Below are positions 9,140 to 18,187 of a stretch of DNA of 64,000 nt, one piece after another. The position numbers were made by a program, and so were the translations under genes. The notes beneath the pieces are model-generated. The model saw only the letters and a program-made list of their open reading frames with translations. It made no database searches and was not told the DNA's origin. Each line of letters starts with the position of its first letter. Positions within the stretch are counted from its first letter, which is position 1. Source of the stretch: Bradyrhizobium sp. dw_411 (GTDB lineage: Bacteria > Pseudomonadota > Alphaproteobacteria > Rhizobiales > Xanthobacteraceae); the NCBI RefSeq assembly GCF_018449695.1, contig NZ_JAAVUY010000014.1, positions 153,790-217,789 on the forward strand. Direction: 5' to 3'.

Positions 9140-10015
9140 ATGCCCGCCGCCAAACCCCGTTTTCGCGAGATCCAGGCCGGCGATCTCGATGCGATCGGCG
9201 ACCTGCTGACGCGGGGCTTCCAGTATCGCAGCCGCGATTACTGGATGCGCGGCCTGCGCCGTCAAGGCACGCGACCGCTGCCTCCGGGCGAACCACGTTA
9301 CGGCTATCTGATCGAGAACAACGGCGCGCCGGTCGGCTGCCTGTTGACGATCTATTCGAGCAAAACGATCGACGGTGAAACCGCGACCTGTTGCAACGTT
9401 TCAAGCTGGTATGTCGATCCCGAGTTCCGCAATTATGCGGCGTTGTTTGCCTCGATGACGCAGAAGCGCAAGGACGTTACCTATCTCAACGTCACGCCTG
9501 CAGTCGCGACATGGCCGATCCTGGAAGCGCAGGGCTTCAAGGCGTATTGCCGCGGCTTCTATTTTTCACTCCCGGTCCTGGCGCGCGGCGGACGCGGCAT
9601 GACGATTGAAGCCGTTACGGCAGCGACAGCTTCGGTCGAAGGCCTGCCGGACGAGGATCTTGAAATGCTCAAGCGCCATGCCGAATATGGCTGCCTCGCG
9701 CTGGTGTGCCGCACCGCGCAAGCCACACTGCCCTTCATATTCTTCCCATTGCGAAAACGCCGAGGCATCATTCCGCTGCCCGCCCTGCAGCTCGGCTATT
9801 GCCGCAGCATCGCCGATTACATCGACTGTGCCGGCGCGATCGGCCGCTATCTGCTCTGGCGAGGCAAACCGGTTGTCGTCGTGGACGCGACCGGACCCTT
9901 GGCGGGCCTGCCCGGCATCTACTGCGACTTGTCCCGCCGCAAATACTATAAAGGCCCGCACGAGCCTCGGTTGGGCGATCTCGCCGACACGGAACTCGCG
10001 ATCTTCGGCATGTGA
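9140..10015 (+). CDS. GNAT-like acyltransferase, divergent from the ACP cluster
   Basis: Predicted soluble protein of 291 aa. The N-terminal half reads as a GNAT fold (FREIQAGDLDAIGDLLTRGF, later SSWYVDPEFRNYAALF and LNVTPAVATWPILEAQGF), although the classical acetyl-CoA loop Q/RxxGxG/A is not clear. The second half resembles no family I can name. Start chosen at ATG 9140; the frame stays open upstream to 9041, but those codons run into the promoter region shared with the ACP gene. Position suggests transfer of the ACP-bound acyl group to an unknown acceptor (inference). Confidence 0.62.
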   Translation: MPAAKPRFREIQAGDLDAIGDLLTRGFQYRSRDYWMRGLRRQGTRPLPPGEPRYGYLIENNGAPVGCLLTIYSSKTIDGETATCCNVSSWYVDPEFRNYAALFASMTQKRKDVTYLNVTPAVATWPILEAQGFKAYCRGFYFSLPVLARGGRGMTIEAVTAATASVEGLPDEDLEMLKRHAEYGCLALVCRTAQATLPFIFFPLRKRRGIIPLPALQLGYCRSIADYIDCAGAIGRYLLWRGKPVVVVDATGPLAGLPGIYCDLSRRKYYKGPHEPRLGDLADTELAIFGM

Positions 10016-10059
10016 GGAAACGCGCCATGATTGCCGCCGCAAGTCCAGAGCCTTGAAGT

Positions 10060-11889
10060 CTAGAACCTGATCAAGCTTTCCACGATCCGCGCATGACTTC
10101 CCGCGTCGATCGGGCGATAGGCGCCGGATGCCGGGTCCTTGAAAAAGATCTGGTCTTTGACGCGCTGTGGATCGAAGCCCTCGCCGATCAATCCCTGCTT
10201 CTTCTGCTTGAAGGTTTCGGTGTTATCGAGCGTCTTGCAGATGCGCACGAAGACCGGGCAGGCGTAGGCCGGCAGCCGGCGCGCGATATGATCGCTGAAT
10301 TCCTGCAGATCGAACCGGTCGTCGACAACGATCGCAGCCATGCCTGCACGGCCGTCAGCACCGCGAACTTCCACGCCGTAGGTGGTTGCGTCGATGACCC
10401 CAGGGCAATCCACCACAGCTTCATTTACCTCGGACGTCGCGACATTCTCGCCCTTCCAGCGGAAAGTGTCTCCAACCCGATCGACAAAGTGGAAGAAGCC
10501 GGCGTCGTCGAGCATCATCAGGTCGCCGGTACGAAACCAGGCATCGCCCTTGACCAGCACATCGCGCAGAATTTTCTTTTCGGTCTCGGCGGCATTGGTA
10601 TAGCCCTCGAAGCGACCACCTCCGCCGTCGGCGGTTCCGATCCGGCCGATGGCTTCGCCGACTTCGCCGCGGGCGCAGGGGATGCAAAGACCGTCCGGAT
10701 TGCGAACTGGCACGCCCAGTTCCGGATCGACACGAACGATGGACGCCGGGAAACGATGCGCCAGCAAGGGCGGAATGCGGCCGATCGCGCCCGGCTTGCC
10801 CTCGACATTGTAGAGCGAGAAATTGCCTTCGGTCGCCGCGTAGAATTCCAGGATCTGCGGAATCGCAAAACGCGCCTGAAAGGCTTCCCAGATATCGCCG
10901 CGCAAGCCATTGCCGCAAGCCAGCCGAAGCCGGTGCCGGCTTTCGAATTCGGAAGGCGGCGCTTTCAGAAGATAGCGGCAGAGTTCGCCGATATACTGGA
11001 ACAGCGTGCAATCCCAACGCACGATATCGTGCCAGAAATTGCCGGCGGAGAATTTCTCCGACAGCACCACCGAGGCGCCCGCGCTCAGCATGCTGCACGG
11101 CGCGACGATGCCGCCGACGCTGTGAAACAGCGGCAGGCAGTCGAACAGCCGGTCTTCCGGCGCGGCGCCGGTCAATCCGGCAAACCAGCCGCCCCAATTG
11201 AGGATGCGCCGGTGGCTGATGCTGGCGGCCTTCGGCAGGCCGGTAGTCCCGGACGTATAGATCAACAATGCCCGGTCATTGATGGTGACCGCGCCGCGCT
11301 CGGCTGATGTCAGCGGGCCGCCTTCGAGCCGGTCCAAAGCCGCATCGATAAACGCCACATCGTTTCCAGCATCGCCATTGCCGCCATGGAGCCAGATTTT
11401 AGGCGCGCGCGTCAAAAGCGGCGCCGCTGTCTCGAACACGGCGGTGAGTTCCTGCGCAAGAATAACGTGCTCCGCCGCCGCGACGTTGATGCAATGCGAC
11501 AGCGACGTTCCCACCAGTTTGGTGTTGATGAGCGCCGCGACGCCGCCGATTTTGGTGATGCCGAGCCAGGCCGCGATGTAATCCGGCCGGCCCGGCATGA
11601 ACAGGCAAACCTTATCGCCGGCCTTGATGCCCACCGACAACGCCCAGCGCGCATAGCGGTTTACCCGCTCGGCCAGAGTCCGGTAGCTGAAGGTCTCGGC
11701 GTCCGACAGCAGACCGGGACGATCCGGTTGTCGTGCAGCCCACTCCTCGACGATATCGGCAAACAGCCGTTGGGGATTGGCCTCGATGCGGGAGGTCAGC
11801 TCGATCGCCTTCAGCCAGCTCTTGGCCGCAGACGGCTTGCCCCGCAGCCGCGGGCCCTCTGTCGGTTGCTCAATAGCGCTTGCGTTCAT
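10060..11889 (-). CDS. Long-chain acyl-CoA synthetase, FATP/VLACS-like
   Basis: Forms acyl-CoA from long or very long fatty acids with ATP. About 609 aa from ATG 11889; an upstream in-frame codon at 11928 would add 13 residues. Motifs seen: LIYTSGTTGLPKAA (ATP loop), the ATEGNFSLYNVEG segment typical of FATP-type synthetases, WFRTGDLMMLDDAGFFHFVDR and the C-terminal ETFKQKKQGLI with the catalytic lysine. It converges with the GNAT-like gene with a 44-bp gap. It may supply acyl chains to the neighbouring ACP cluster, but it could equally be a stand-alone fatty-acid gene. Confidence 0.87.
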   Translation of the reverse strand: MNASAIEQPTEGPRLRGKPSAAKSWLKAIELTSRIEANPQRLFADIVEEWAARQPDRPGLLSDAETFSYRTLAERVNRYARWALSVGIKAGDKVCLFMPGRPDYIAAWLGITKIGGVAALINTKLVGTSLSHCINVAAAEHVILAQELTAVFETAAPLLTRAPKIWLHGGNGDAGNDVAFIDAALDRLEGGPLTSAERGAVTINDRALLIYTSGTTGLPKAASISHRRILNWGGWFAGLTGAAPEDRLFDCLPLFHSVGGIVAPCSMLSAGASVVLSEKFSAGNFWHDIVRWDCTLFQYIGELCRYLLKAPPSEFESRHRLRLACGNGLRGDIWEAFQARFAIPQILEFYAATEGNFSLYNVEGKPGAIGRIPPLLAHRFPASIVRVDPELGVPVRNPDGLCIPCARGEVGEAIGRIGTADGGGGRFEGYTNAAETEKKILRDVLVKGDAWFRTGDLMMLDDAGFFHFVDRVGDTFRWKGENVATSEVNEAVVDCPGVIDATTYGVEVRGADGRAGMAAIVVDDRFDLQEFSDHIARRLPAYACPVFVRICKTLDNTETFKQKKQGLIGEGFDPQRVKDQIFFKDPASGAYRPIDAGSHARIVESLIRF

Positions 11890-12008
11890 CGCTGAATATT
11901 TGCTGGCCCAGGCCGCTTGTTGGCTCAAGACCTTATATAGCCGTGTTGGCCTGACCAGGTGTTAATCGGCAGAGTTAAGACGATGTCGCGGTTTTGCCGC
12001 CAACGGCT

Positions 12009-12039
12009 AAAAACCCGCCCGCAAATTTGCGGACGGGCT
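12009..12039 (-). terminator. Intrinsic terminator downstream of the Flp pilin gene
   Basis: A 12-bp stem with one mismatch (12014-12025 against 12026-12037, centred on AAATTT) is followed on the reverse strand by TTTTT (12013-12009). It lies 90 bp past the pilin stop, the classic Rho-independent layout for a short, highly expressed gene. Confidence 0.75.
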
Positions 12040-12128
12040 CATAGAAAGACGTTTCCGCTGAGAACGGAAAACGAAAGGATAGTTCAACCGCCAATGCCTA
12101 TGAAGTAACCTCGAGCCAAAGCTGCGGT

Positions 12129-12293
12129 TTATTTCAACGAGCTATTGATGGTCGAGAATTTGGCATTGAGGGTGGTGCCAAGGCCGTTGACCGCAGCGAT
12201 GATCGCGAGGCTGATGCCAGCGGCGATCAAGCCGTACTCAATCGCGGTAGCCGCTGAATCGTCGGCCCAAAACTTTGCAAGAATATTTTTCAC
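12129..12293 (-). CDS. Flp/Fap-type pilin prepilin
   Basis: Small type IVb pilin of the tight-adherence (Tad) pathway, 54 aa. The hallmark ATAIEYGLIAAGISLAI gives the prepilin peptidase site before Glu-Tyr and a hydrophobic helix; the tail is GTTLNAKFSTINSSLK. The start is the GTG at 12293, because AGGAGG lies 5 bp upstream; the longer ATG-initiated frame from 12338 would bury this ribosome site. No cpa or tad assembly gene is nearby, as is common in Bradyrhizobium where pilin genes are scattered. A terminator follows. Confidence 0.92.
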   Translation of the reverse strand: MKNILAKFWADDSAATAIEYGLIAAGISLAIIAAVNGLGTTLNAKFSTINSSLK

Positions 12294-12390
12294 TGTACCT
12301 CCTGGTAATCCAACCGCCCGATCCTTCGGGGTGCGCATGGAAATTTTGGCGCCAAGAAATTAAAATCCGGCGAATTAGCGTAATGAACGA

Positions 12391-12585
12391 TTAATTAAAC
12401 TGGCCGGCATTGATCTTGTGAACGACCAGCTTTTCCTCGGCAAAGAACTGGAGCGCGCCATAGCCCTCCATGTCGACCGCGTAGCGAAAATTGCCATCCG
12501 CGGTCGGAAACACGGCGATGACGACGCCGGCTTCATGATCGTCGGCCGCTTTGTCGACCTTCTCACCAATCGCAAATTTGGACAT
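12391..12585 (-). CDS. Small conserved protein, function unknown
   Basis: A 64-aa acidic soluble protein beginning MSKFAIGEKVDKAADDHEAG. The repeated Gly-Glu-Val/Val-Ile-Ala pattern and ADGNFRYAVDMEGYGALQFF suggest a small SH3-like beta barrel of the type used in many short rhizobial proteins; this is a guess from pattern only. Start ATG 12585 is supported by GAAGGAG 7 bp upstream, so upstream in-frame codons to 12627 are rejected. No signal peptide or membrane helix. Not obviously linked to its neighbours. Confidence 0.68.
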   Translation of the reverse strand: MSKFAIGEKVDKAADDHEAGVVIAVFPTADGNFRYAVDMEGYGALQFFAEEKLVVHKINAGQFN

Positions 12586-12792
12586 CGCGAACTCCTTCTG
12601 GAATCGTTGACGCAAGTATCCGCACAAATTGGTTAACGGTTCTTAAGCATGCGGGGCGTTGCGTTCGCCGCCTGTTTTCGCGCCAGTGCACCGGCCCGGC
12701 CATGCGCCGCTTCACGCGGCCATAAACCCTTATGGACGCGCGGGAATTTTCCCGCGATGATGGCAGGCCACACCGCTTTACCGGATTACCGT

Positions 12793-13800
12793 ATGACTGC
12801 TGACCGTAGTTTCCCGGACAAGATAATGATCGGCAGACGGGCCTTGCTTCGGTCGGCAGCCCTTGCGCTGCTCGGCGCAGGCTGGACGGCCCGGGCGCGC
12901 GCGGAATCATACCCGTCCCGCCCGGTGCGATGGGTGGTGCCCTACACCGCGGGCGGCGCCACCGATGTGCTGTCGCGGCTGATCTGCCAACGCCTGTCGG
13001 AGCGGCTCGGCCAGGCCTTCTTTGTCGAGAACAAACCGGGCGCAGGCAGCAATATCGGCACCCAGGCCGTGATCAATTCGCCGCCGGACGGCTACACTCT
13101 GCTGCTGACCAGCACCGCCAACGCCATCAATGCGTCGTTCGATCCCTCGCTGCCCTATGATTTCGCGGCGGGGATTGCGCCGGTCGCGGGTGTCGCGCGC
13201 ATTCCGCTGGTGCTGGTGGTCAATAATGATCTCCCGGTCCGCAATGTCGCGGACTTTATCGCCCACGCCAAAGCCAATCCGGGCAAAATGAGCATCGCCT
13301 CCTCCGGCATCGGAACTTCGTTGCATCTTTCCGGCGAGCTGTTCAAGGCGATGGCCGGCATTCAATTCATTCACATCCCCTATCGCGGGTCGGCGCCGGG
13401 CTTGTCCGATGTAATGGCCGGCCAGATCCAGGGCATGTTCGACAACGTCACCTCCTCGTTCGAGCTGGTGCGATCGGGAAAACTGCGCGCGCTCGGCGTC
13501 ACGACAAAGGAACGCTCGGAGACGATGCCGCAGGTGCCGCCTATCGCCGACACGCTGCCGGGATATGAAACTACTTCGTTTTACGGCGTCGGCGCCCCGC
13601 ACGGCACGCCGCGGGAAATCGTCGATCTGCTGAATCTGGAAATCAATGACGCCCTTGCCGATCCCACGATCAAACAGCGGCTCGGCGAACTCGGCGCCAT
13701 TCCTATTCAAGGCAATGCCGCCCAGTTCGGCGCCATGCTCGACACCGAGACCGAGCGTTGGCGCAAGGTCGTGGAATTGTCGGGGCAGAAGAAGGAGTGA
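12793..13800 (+). CDS. Bug/TctC family tripartite tricarboxylate receptor
   Basis: Periplasmic solute-binding protein of about 335 aa. A twin-arginine-like leader (GRRALLRSAALALLGAG ending ARARA) is followed by the typical start YPSRPVRWVVPYTAGGATDV, then VENKPGAGSNIGTQAV and HIPYRGSAPGLSDVMAGQIQ. Start is uncertain: ATG 12793 or 12826, neither with a strong ribosome site. No TctA/TctB membrane genes are adjacent, so it is an orphan receptor, as is usual for this greatly expanded family. Ligand unknown; carboxylates are typical. Confidence 0.86.
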   Translation: MTADRSFPDKIMIGRRALLRSAALALLGAGWTARARAESYPSRPVRWVVPYTAGGATDVLSRLICQRLSERLGQAFFVENKPGAGSNIGTQAVINSPPDGYTLLLTSTANAINASFDPSLPYDFAAGIAPVAGVARIPLVLVVNNDLPVRNVADFIAHAKANPGKMSIASSGIGTSLHLSGELFKAMAGIQFIHIPYRGSAPGLSDVMAGQIQGMFDNVTSSFELVRSGKLRALGVTTKERSETMPQVPPIADTLPGYETTSFYGVGAPHGTPREIVDLLNLEINDALADPTIKQRLGELGAIPIQGNAAQFGAMLDTETERWRKVVELSGQKKE

Positions 13801-13809
13801 GTTGACATA

Positions 13810-15399
13810 TTAATGAGCGGCCACCGGCTTGCCGCTTCGCTTGACCGACCGCAAAGACAGGGCCAGCGGCACCATCACGACCGCGACCACCGCAAGCGCG
13901 ACGAACACATCGATATAAGCCAGGATCATCGCCTGGGTTTGGACCAGCTGGCCGATAAAGGCCATGCTGGTGCCGCCAGCATTGCCGGTCGACATGTGCG
14001 ATTTGAAGTAGGCCTGAACGTGATTGAGCGTATCGGCATAAAACGGATTCCAGGAGCCGACGTGCTCAACCAGGCGGCTCTGGTGAAATTGTTCGCGCCG
14101 GGCGAGCACGGTCTGCGCCAGCGACACTCCCATCGAGCCGCCGAAATTCCGCGCCAGATTGATCAGCGCGGACGCCTGATCGGTCTTATCAGGCGGGATG
14201 CCGTCATAGGACGCCGTGGTGATCGGAATGAAGATCAAGGGAAGTCCGATGCCAAGATAGATACGCGACCACGCAAAGAACCAGAAATCGGCGTCCGCTG
14301 TCATTCGGAACAAATCGACCATCGCGAAGGCCGCAATGGCGGCGCCGACGCTGATCAGATAGCGCGGCTGCACGAAGCCCAGCCGCCCCACGACAACCAT
14401 CATGACCATCGTCACCGCACCACCCGGTGAGATCGCCAGCCCCGCGAGCGTGGCCGTATAATTGTACTGATCCTGCAGCAATTGCGGCAGCGCTTGCGTC
14501 GTGGCGATCAGCAACGCGCCGGTCGCGAGCATGATGACGAAACAAGTCCCGAACTGGCGGCCCGCCAGCATCCGCAAATCGATCAGCGGCTGTTCGCGAT
14601 TAAGCTCCCACGGGATAAACAAAAGAAACGCCGTCGCCGAGATCGCGGCGAAGGTGAGGATGAAACTGGAGGAGAACCAGTCGTCGATCTGGCCGCGATC
14701 GAGCACGACTTCCAGCGCGCCGAGGAACATCGCCACCAGGACGAATCCCACAATGTCGAAATTCGGACCCTTGGCCCACAGCTTCGCGCGTTCCTTTTGC
14801 TGCTGCGCGGAAGTCGGAATGATGAAGTAGATCAGGACCAGCGAGATCAGGCCGACCGGCACGTTGATCAGAAAACACCAGTGCCAGGAGACGTTATCGC
14901 TCAACCATCCGCCGAGCGTCGGCCCAACCACGGGCGCCACGACCACCGCGATCCCGTAAAGCGCGAAGCCCTGGTTGCGTTTCGCCGGCGGAAAGGCGGC
15001 GGCCAGAATGGATTGCGCGACCGGAGTCATGCCGCCGCCGGCCAATCCCTGCATGATGCGAAAAACCAGCAACGCCTGCAGATTCCAGGCGAAACCACAC
15101 AGCAGCGAGCTGACGGTGAACAAGGCGATACAGACAAGAAAGAAGTTCTTGCGGCCGAACATCTTTGCGATCCAGCCGCTGGCGCACAGCACGATCGAAT
15201 TGGCGACGAGATAGGTGGTGATGACCCAGGACGCCTCGTCGCTAGAGACCGCAAGGCCGCCGGAAATATAACGCAGCGCGACGTTCGCAATCGTGGTGTC
15301 GAGCACCTCCATGAAGGTCGCAACCGAAACCAGGATCGCGATCAACCACGGATTGGCGTCGCCATATTCGGATTGGTTGGCGGCGGCTGCATCTGACAT
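13810..15399 (-). CDS. emrB: DHA2 family MFS efflux pump, EmrB/QacA type
   Basis: Proton-driven 14-helix drug/toxicant exporter, 529 aa. Family motif TFMEVLDTTIANVAL is in helix 1; FGRKNFFLV is motif A; the motif C region reads GIAVVVAPVVGPTLGGWLSD; the DKTDQASALINLARNFGGSMG stretch is typical of EmrB. Start ATG 15399 is preferred to the longer frame from 15480, which would overlap emrA. It lies 13 bp after the periplasmic adaptor gene in the same operon. An outer-membrane TolC-type partner is not encoded nearby. Substrate unknown. Confidence 0.9.
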   Translation of the reverse strand: MSDAAAANQSEYGDANPWLIAILVSVATFMEVLDTTIANVALRYISGGLAVSSDEASWVITTYLVANSIVLCASGWIAKMFGRKNFFLVCIALFTVSSLLCGFAWNLQALLVFRIMQGLAGGGMTPVAQSILAAAFPPAKRNQGFALYGIAVVVAPVVGPTLGGWLSDNVSWHWCFLINVPVGLISLVLIYFIIPTSAQQQKERAKLWAKGPNFDIVGFVLVAMFLGALEVVLDRGQIDDWFSSSFILTFAAISATAFLLFIPWELNREQPLIDLRMLAGRQFGTCFVIMLATGALLIATTQALPQLLQDQYNYTATLAGLAISPGGAVTMVMMVVVGRLGFVQPRYLISVGAAIAAFAMVDLFRMTADADFWFFAWSRIYLGIGLPLIFIPITTASYDGIPPDKTDQASALINLARNFGGSMGVSLAQTVLARREQFHQSRLVEHVGSWNPFYADTLNHVQAYFKSHMSTGNAGGTSMAFIGQLVQTQAMILAYIDVFVALAVVAVVMVPLALSLRSVKRSGKPVAAH

Positions 15400-15412
15400 C
15401 CGAACGTTCCGC

Positions 15413-16651
15413 TCACGGCCGCACGGTGACGGAAGGCACCACGGACATGCCGGGACCGAGTTCGATCTCGGGACGCGCATCGAACGTGATCTTGACCGGA
15501 ACGCGCTGCACCACCTTCACATAATTTCCGGTCGCATTTTCAGCCGGCAACAGACTGAACGCGGTCCCGCTGCCGGCCTGAACGCCGTCGACATGCCCGG
15601 GAAACGACTGCCCGAAGGCGTCGATGCTGATGGTGACCGGTTGCCCGACGCGCATGTCGGCCAGTTGGGATTCCTTGAAATTGGCAGTCACCCAGACGTC
15701 GAACGGCACCACCACCATGATGGCTTGCGCCGGCGCGGCCAGCGCGCCGACCGCCGCGGTCAGCTTGGCGACGCGCCCGTCCACCGTCGCGCGCAATTCC
15801 GTGCGTCCGAGATTGGCATCGGCCTGATCCTTTTGCGCCTTGCTCTGATCGAGTTGCGCCGCCGCTACTCCCTTTTGAGCCTCCAACACGTCGATCTGCC
15901 GTTCCGCCGCGATCTTGGCCGCGGAGGCCGCGGCGAGCCCCGCCTGCTTGCTGAGCAAGTCCGATGAGGCCTGCTGCGCGCGCTGCACGGTGCCGGCGCC
16001 GGTATTGACGAGATCCTGATAGCGCTTGTTTTCGTCCTGCGAGAAATTGAGCGCGGCCTGGGCTTCAACCTCCTGCTTGTTGGCTTGTTCGATCTGCGAC
16101 CGCTGCACGGCGATCTGCGCGTCAATATTTTTCATCGTCGCTTCGGACTGCCGGATCTGCGCGGCGGCCTGATCGACCGAGGCTTGATAGTCGCGCGGAT
16201 CGATTTTCGCCAGGAGATCGCCCGATTTCACGGGCTGGTTGTCGGTGACATTGACTTGCACGATGTTGCCGGTGACCTGCGGGCTGATCAGCACGGGGCG
16301 GCCATCGATGAAGGCATCGTCGGTGCTTTCAAAGTGGCGCGCATGGAAATACCAGAGCGTGCCGGCGACCACGCCGGCAACGATCAAGCCGAGGCACACG
16401 ATCATCGCGATGGGATGCTTTTTAATCGCGCCGGAAAATCCGCTCGGCCCGTGCTCTTTCGGTTCTGAGTCGGCCTGTTTGGGATTCTTGTCCGGATTTT
16501 CGTCCGGATTTTTGCGGCCGGTGTCGCGCTGCTCGCCCTTTGCGCTGACGTCGATTCTGTCGCGAACCGGCGGCTCTTCGGGATGGCGCCGGTTGTCGCC
16601 CTCGGAACGCGGATCGACAGCACGGATGTCGCGGGCATCAGCGGAACTCAT
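15413..16651 (-). CDS. emrA: HlyD family membrane-fusion protein, EmrA type
   Basis: Periplasmic adaptor of a tripartite efflux pump, about 412 aa. An unusually long, charged, Lys/Asp/Pro-rich cytoplasmic N-terminus (about 80 residues) precedes one membrane helix (IAMIVCLGLIVAGVVAG). Then come the biotinyl-lipoyl-like half FIDGRPVLISPQVTGNIVQV, a long Gln/Ala-rich coiled coil and the second half DGRVAKLTAAVGALAAPAQ. Start ATG 16651 fits the family; an open frame continues to 16720 without a better start. First gene of the emrAB operon. Confidence 0.9.
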   Translation of the reverse strand: MSSADARDIRAVDPRSEGDNRRHPEEPPVRDRIDVSAKGEQRDTGRKNPDENPDKNPKQADSEPKEHGPSGFSGAIKKHPIAMIVCLGLIVAGVVAGTLWYFHARHFESTDDAFIDGRPVLISPQVTGNIVQVNVTDNQPVKSGDLLAKIDPRDYQASVDQAAAQIRQSEATMKNIDAQIAVQRSQIEQANKQEVEAQAALNFSQDENKRYQDLVNTGAGTVQRAQQASSDLLSKQAGLAAASAAKIAAERQIDVLEAQKGVAAAQLDQSKAQKDQADANLGRTELRATVDGRVAKLTAAVGALAAPAQAIMVVVPFDVWVTANFKESQLADMRVGQPVTISIDAFGQSFPGHVDGVQAGSGTAFSLLPAENATGNYVKVVQRVPVKITFDARPEIELGPGMSVVPSVTVRP

Positions 16652-16776
16652 AAAGCCTCGCAATTCATTCAACAAAGCAGAAAATGGAACTCCAGGGAGA
16701 TGAACGGCGCAGTGCAGCAAGGGTTCCGTGCTGGAACGGCGTATCTGGGGTGCAGGGCCTGACCCAGTCCCCCCCC

Positions 16777-16888
16777 GTCATTGCGAGCCAACGGGTCGCG
16801 CGAATGCGCGCCCGATGACAGGCTCAGCGAAGCAATCCATTTCGCCGCGCAAAGAAAGAGTGGATTGCTTCGCTACGCTCGCAATGAC
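16777..16888. repeat. Nested inverted repeat, rhizobial intergenic type
   Basis: Outer arms GTCATTGCGAGC (16777-16788) and its exact complement (16877-16888) enclose inner arms AGCGAAGCAATCCA (16826-16839) and its exact complement (16861-16874). Both pairs are perfect. Elements with the GATTGCTTCGCT core are familiar from Bradyrhizobium intergenic regions; the copy number cannot be judged here. Confidence 0.75.
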
Positions 16889-17111
16889 GTGAGAGATCGA
16901 GACACACCCTCGCGTTCTCGCGGCGCAATGCGCCCGAAGTTCTGCTGAAAATTCTCGCTCCTCCAAACAGAGGGCGCAGGGAAAGCCGGGTGTCCGATGC
17001 ACCCGCAGCCGCGCGTGTAGTATAGGTAGCACGCGCGTTAGTCACCACGAGTTCACCGGCAACATCCGGCTTTCCCCGCGCAATGGTTTTAACGGCTTAT
17101 TTCGTGCTCTC

Positions 17112-17191
17112 CCCGGTGACCGGGCTCTTTTGCCACCGTCGCCCCTGAGAAGCTTGCTTCTCAAGAACTTGACACCAGCGTCGGGGTGTCA
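17112..17191. other. Three consecutive perfect hairpins, possible structured RNA
   Basis: CCCGGT-G-ACCGGG at 17112-17124, GAGAAGC-TT-GCTTCTC at 17147-17162, and TGACACC with loop of 8 and GGTGTCA at 17170-17191. The flanking 17090-17340 has no coding frame. It could be a conserved intergenic repeat or a structured transcript; no promoter is evident. Confidence 0.35.
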
Positions 17192-17517
17192 GGACCACAC
17201 GACTTCGCCGTCCGCTTCAGTACCGTTCGCCCGCACACTTTCGTGTACCGACACCGTCGCGTCCACCGCATCCCGCACCCGACGTCCGTGACGACCGCGA
17301 AGCGCCCCTCTTGTGAGCGCGGGATGGCGCGGGTTCTACAAATGTTTTGATCGGCGTGAGAAACGAATTATTTTTGCGAAGAGGACTGGACGACCCAAAT
17401 CAAGTTGAATTCGCTGAGCAAATTAAGTTTTGCGTGAAATCGAATTTCAGGCCTGCGGGCGGCATTTGCATAGCAATCGCTGCGGCTGATTTGTCTGCTC
17501 GGGCAAATCAGAAAGAC

Positions 17518-17610
17518 CGTAGGATGGGTTGAGCAACTTGCGATACCCATCCTTTGTAGCGCAATGACGCGAGGATGTGATGGGTATCGCTGCGCTCAAC
17601 CCATCCTACG
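17518..17610. repeat. GTAGGATGGGTT palindromic repeat, copy 1
   Basis: Ends are a perfect 17-bp inverted repeat (CGTAGGATGGGTTGAGC at 17518-17534 and its complement at 17594-17610), with an inner pair around ACCCATC/GATGGGT. The same element recurs at 18067-18158 and 23944-24035, with a half copy at 20109. It lies at the 3' end of the tautomerase gene. Such MITE-like or REP-like elements fold into long hairpins and are often mobilised in trans. Confidence 0.85.
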
Positions 17611-17617
17611 ACCGATC

Positions 17618-18013
17618 CTACACCTCCCCCGGCCCCCACTCCGGGCTATAACCGCCCAGTGCCGGGTGATACATCTCGTCGCCGCTGTGCTGGGTGAACT
17701 CGACGTTGAGCCGGTCTTCGCGCAGACCGAGACTCTCGATGCAGTGGGCGCAGAGCGCTTTCGCGACTTCCATGCGCAGCTCCGCGGATCTGCCGCGCCG
17801 GATATCCAGCATCAGGACGGATACCGGCACTGGATCGGCGCCGGCCTCGGCGATCCGCCACACGCCGCCGTCGCCCAGTTCACGGATCGCGACGCTGATC
17901 CGCCGGATATCGACGGACATCAGCCTGGCATAGGTTTCGCTCATTTTTGCGGCGAGAAGCTGCTTGTCGGCGGCGGGATAGTGCCCGTTCACATCGAGCT
18001 GAAGATAGGGCAT
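17618..18013 (-). CDS. Tautomerase-superfamily protein with N-terminal proline
   Basis: A 131-aa protein starting MPYLQLDVNGHYPAADKQ. Removal of Met would expose Pro1, the general base of 4-oxalocrotonate tautomerase-superfamily enzymes. At this length it resembles the fused-domain members (two beta-alpha-beta units), the second unit being PVPVSVLMLDIRRGRSAELR. ATG 18013 is chosen over TTG 18025 because only it exposes Pro1. It sits between two copies of the palindromic repeat. Substrate unknown. Confidence 0.75.
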   Translation of the reverse strand: MPYLQLDVNGHYPAADKQLLAAKMSETYARLMSVDIRRISVAIRELGDGGVWRIAEAGADPVPVSVLMLDIRRGRSAELRMEVAKALCAHCIESLGLREDRLNVEFTQHSGDEMYHPALGGYSPEWGPGEV

Positions 18014-18066
18014 GCGAAGCTCCAATGATTGAGACGATGCGGGAGGGACTGGGTGTGAGGACGAGC

Positions 18067-18158
18067 CGTAGGATGGGTTGAGCCCTTGCGAAACCCATCA
18101 CCTTAGCGCCCGGTGCGGCACCGATGTGATGGGTATCGCTGCGCTCCACCCATCCTAC
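18067..18158. repeat. GTAGGATGGGTT palindromic repeat, copy 2
   Basis: Same element as 17518-17610: CGTAGGATGGGTTGAGC at the left, GATGGGTATCGCTGCGCTC and CACCCATCCTAC at the right. A second copy of the right tip (CCATCCTACGGGCTA) follows at 18165-18179, as if an end had been duplicated. It lies between the starts-side of the tautomerase gene and the 3' end of an SDR gene. Confidence 0.85.
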
Positions 18159-18187
18159 AAGCTTCCATCCTACGGGCTAGCCGAAGA

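Larger units (their letters stand above)
16652..17517. other. Gene-free stretch rich in palindromes
   Basis: About 870 bp with no credible gene. The only open frames are short and low in coding character. It holds a nested inverted repeat at 16777-16888, three consecutive perfect hairpins at 17112-17191 and then GC-poor unremarkable sequence from about 17340 to 17517. This looks like accumulated intergenic repeat elements rather than a decayed gene. Confidence 0.6.
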
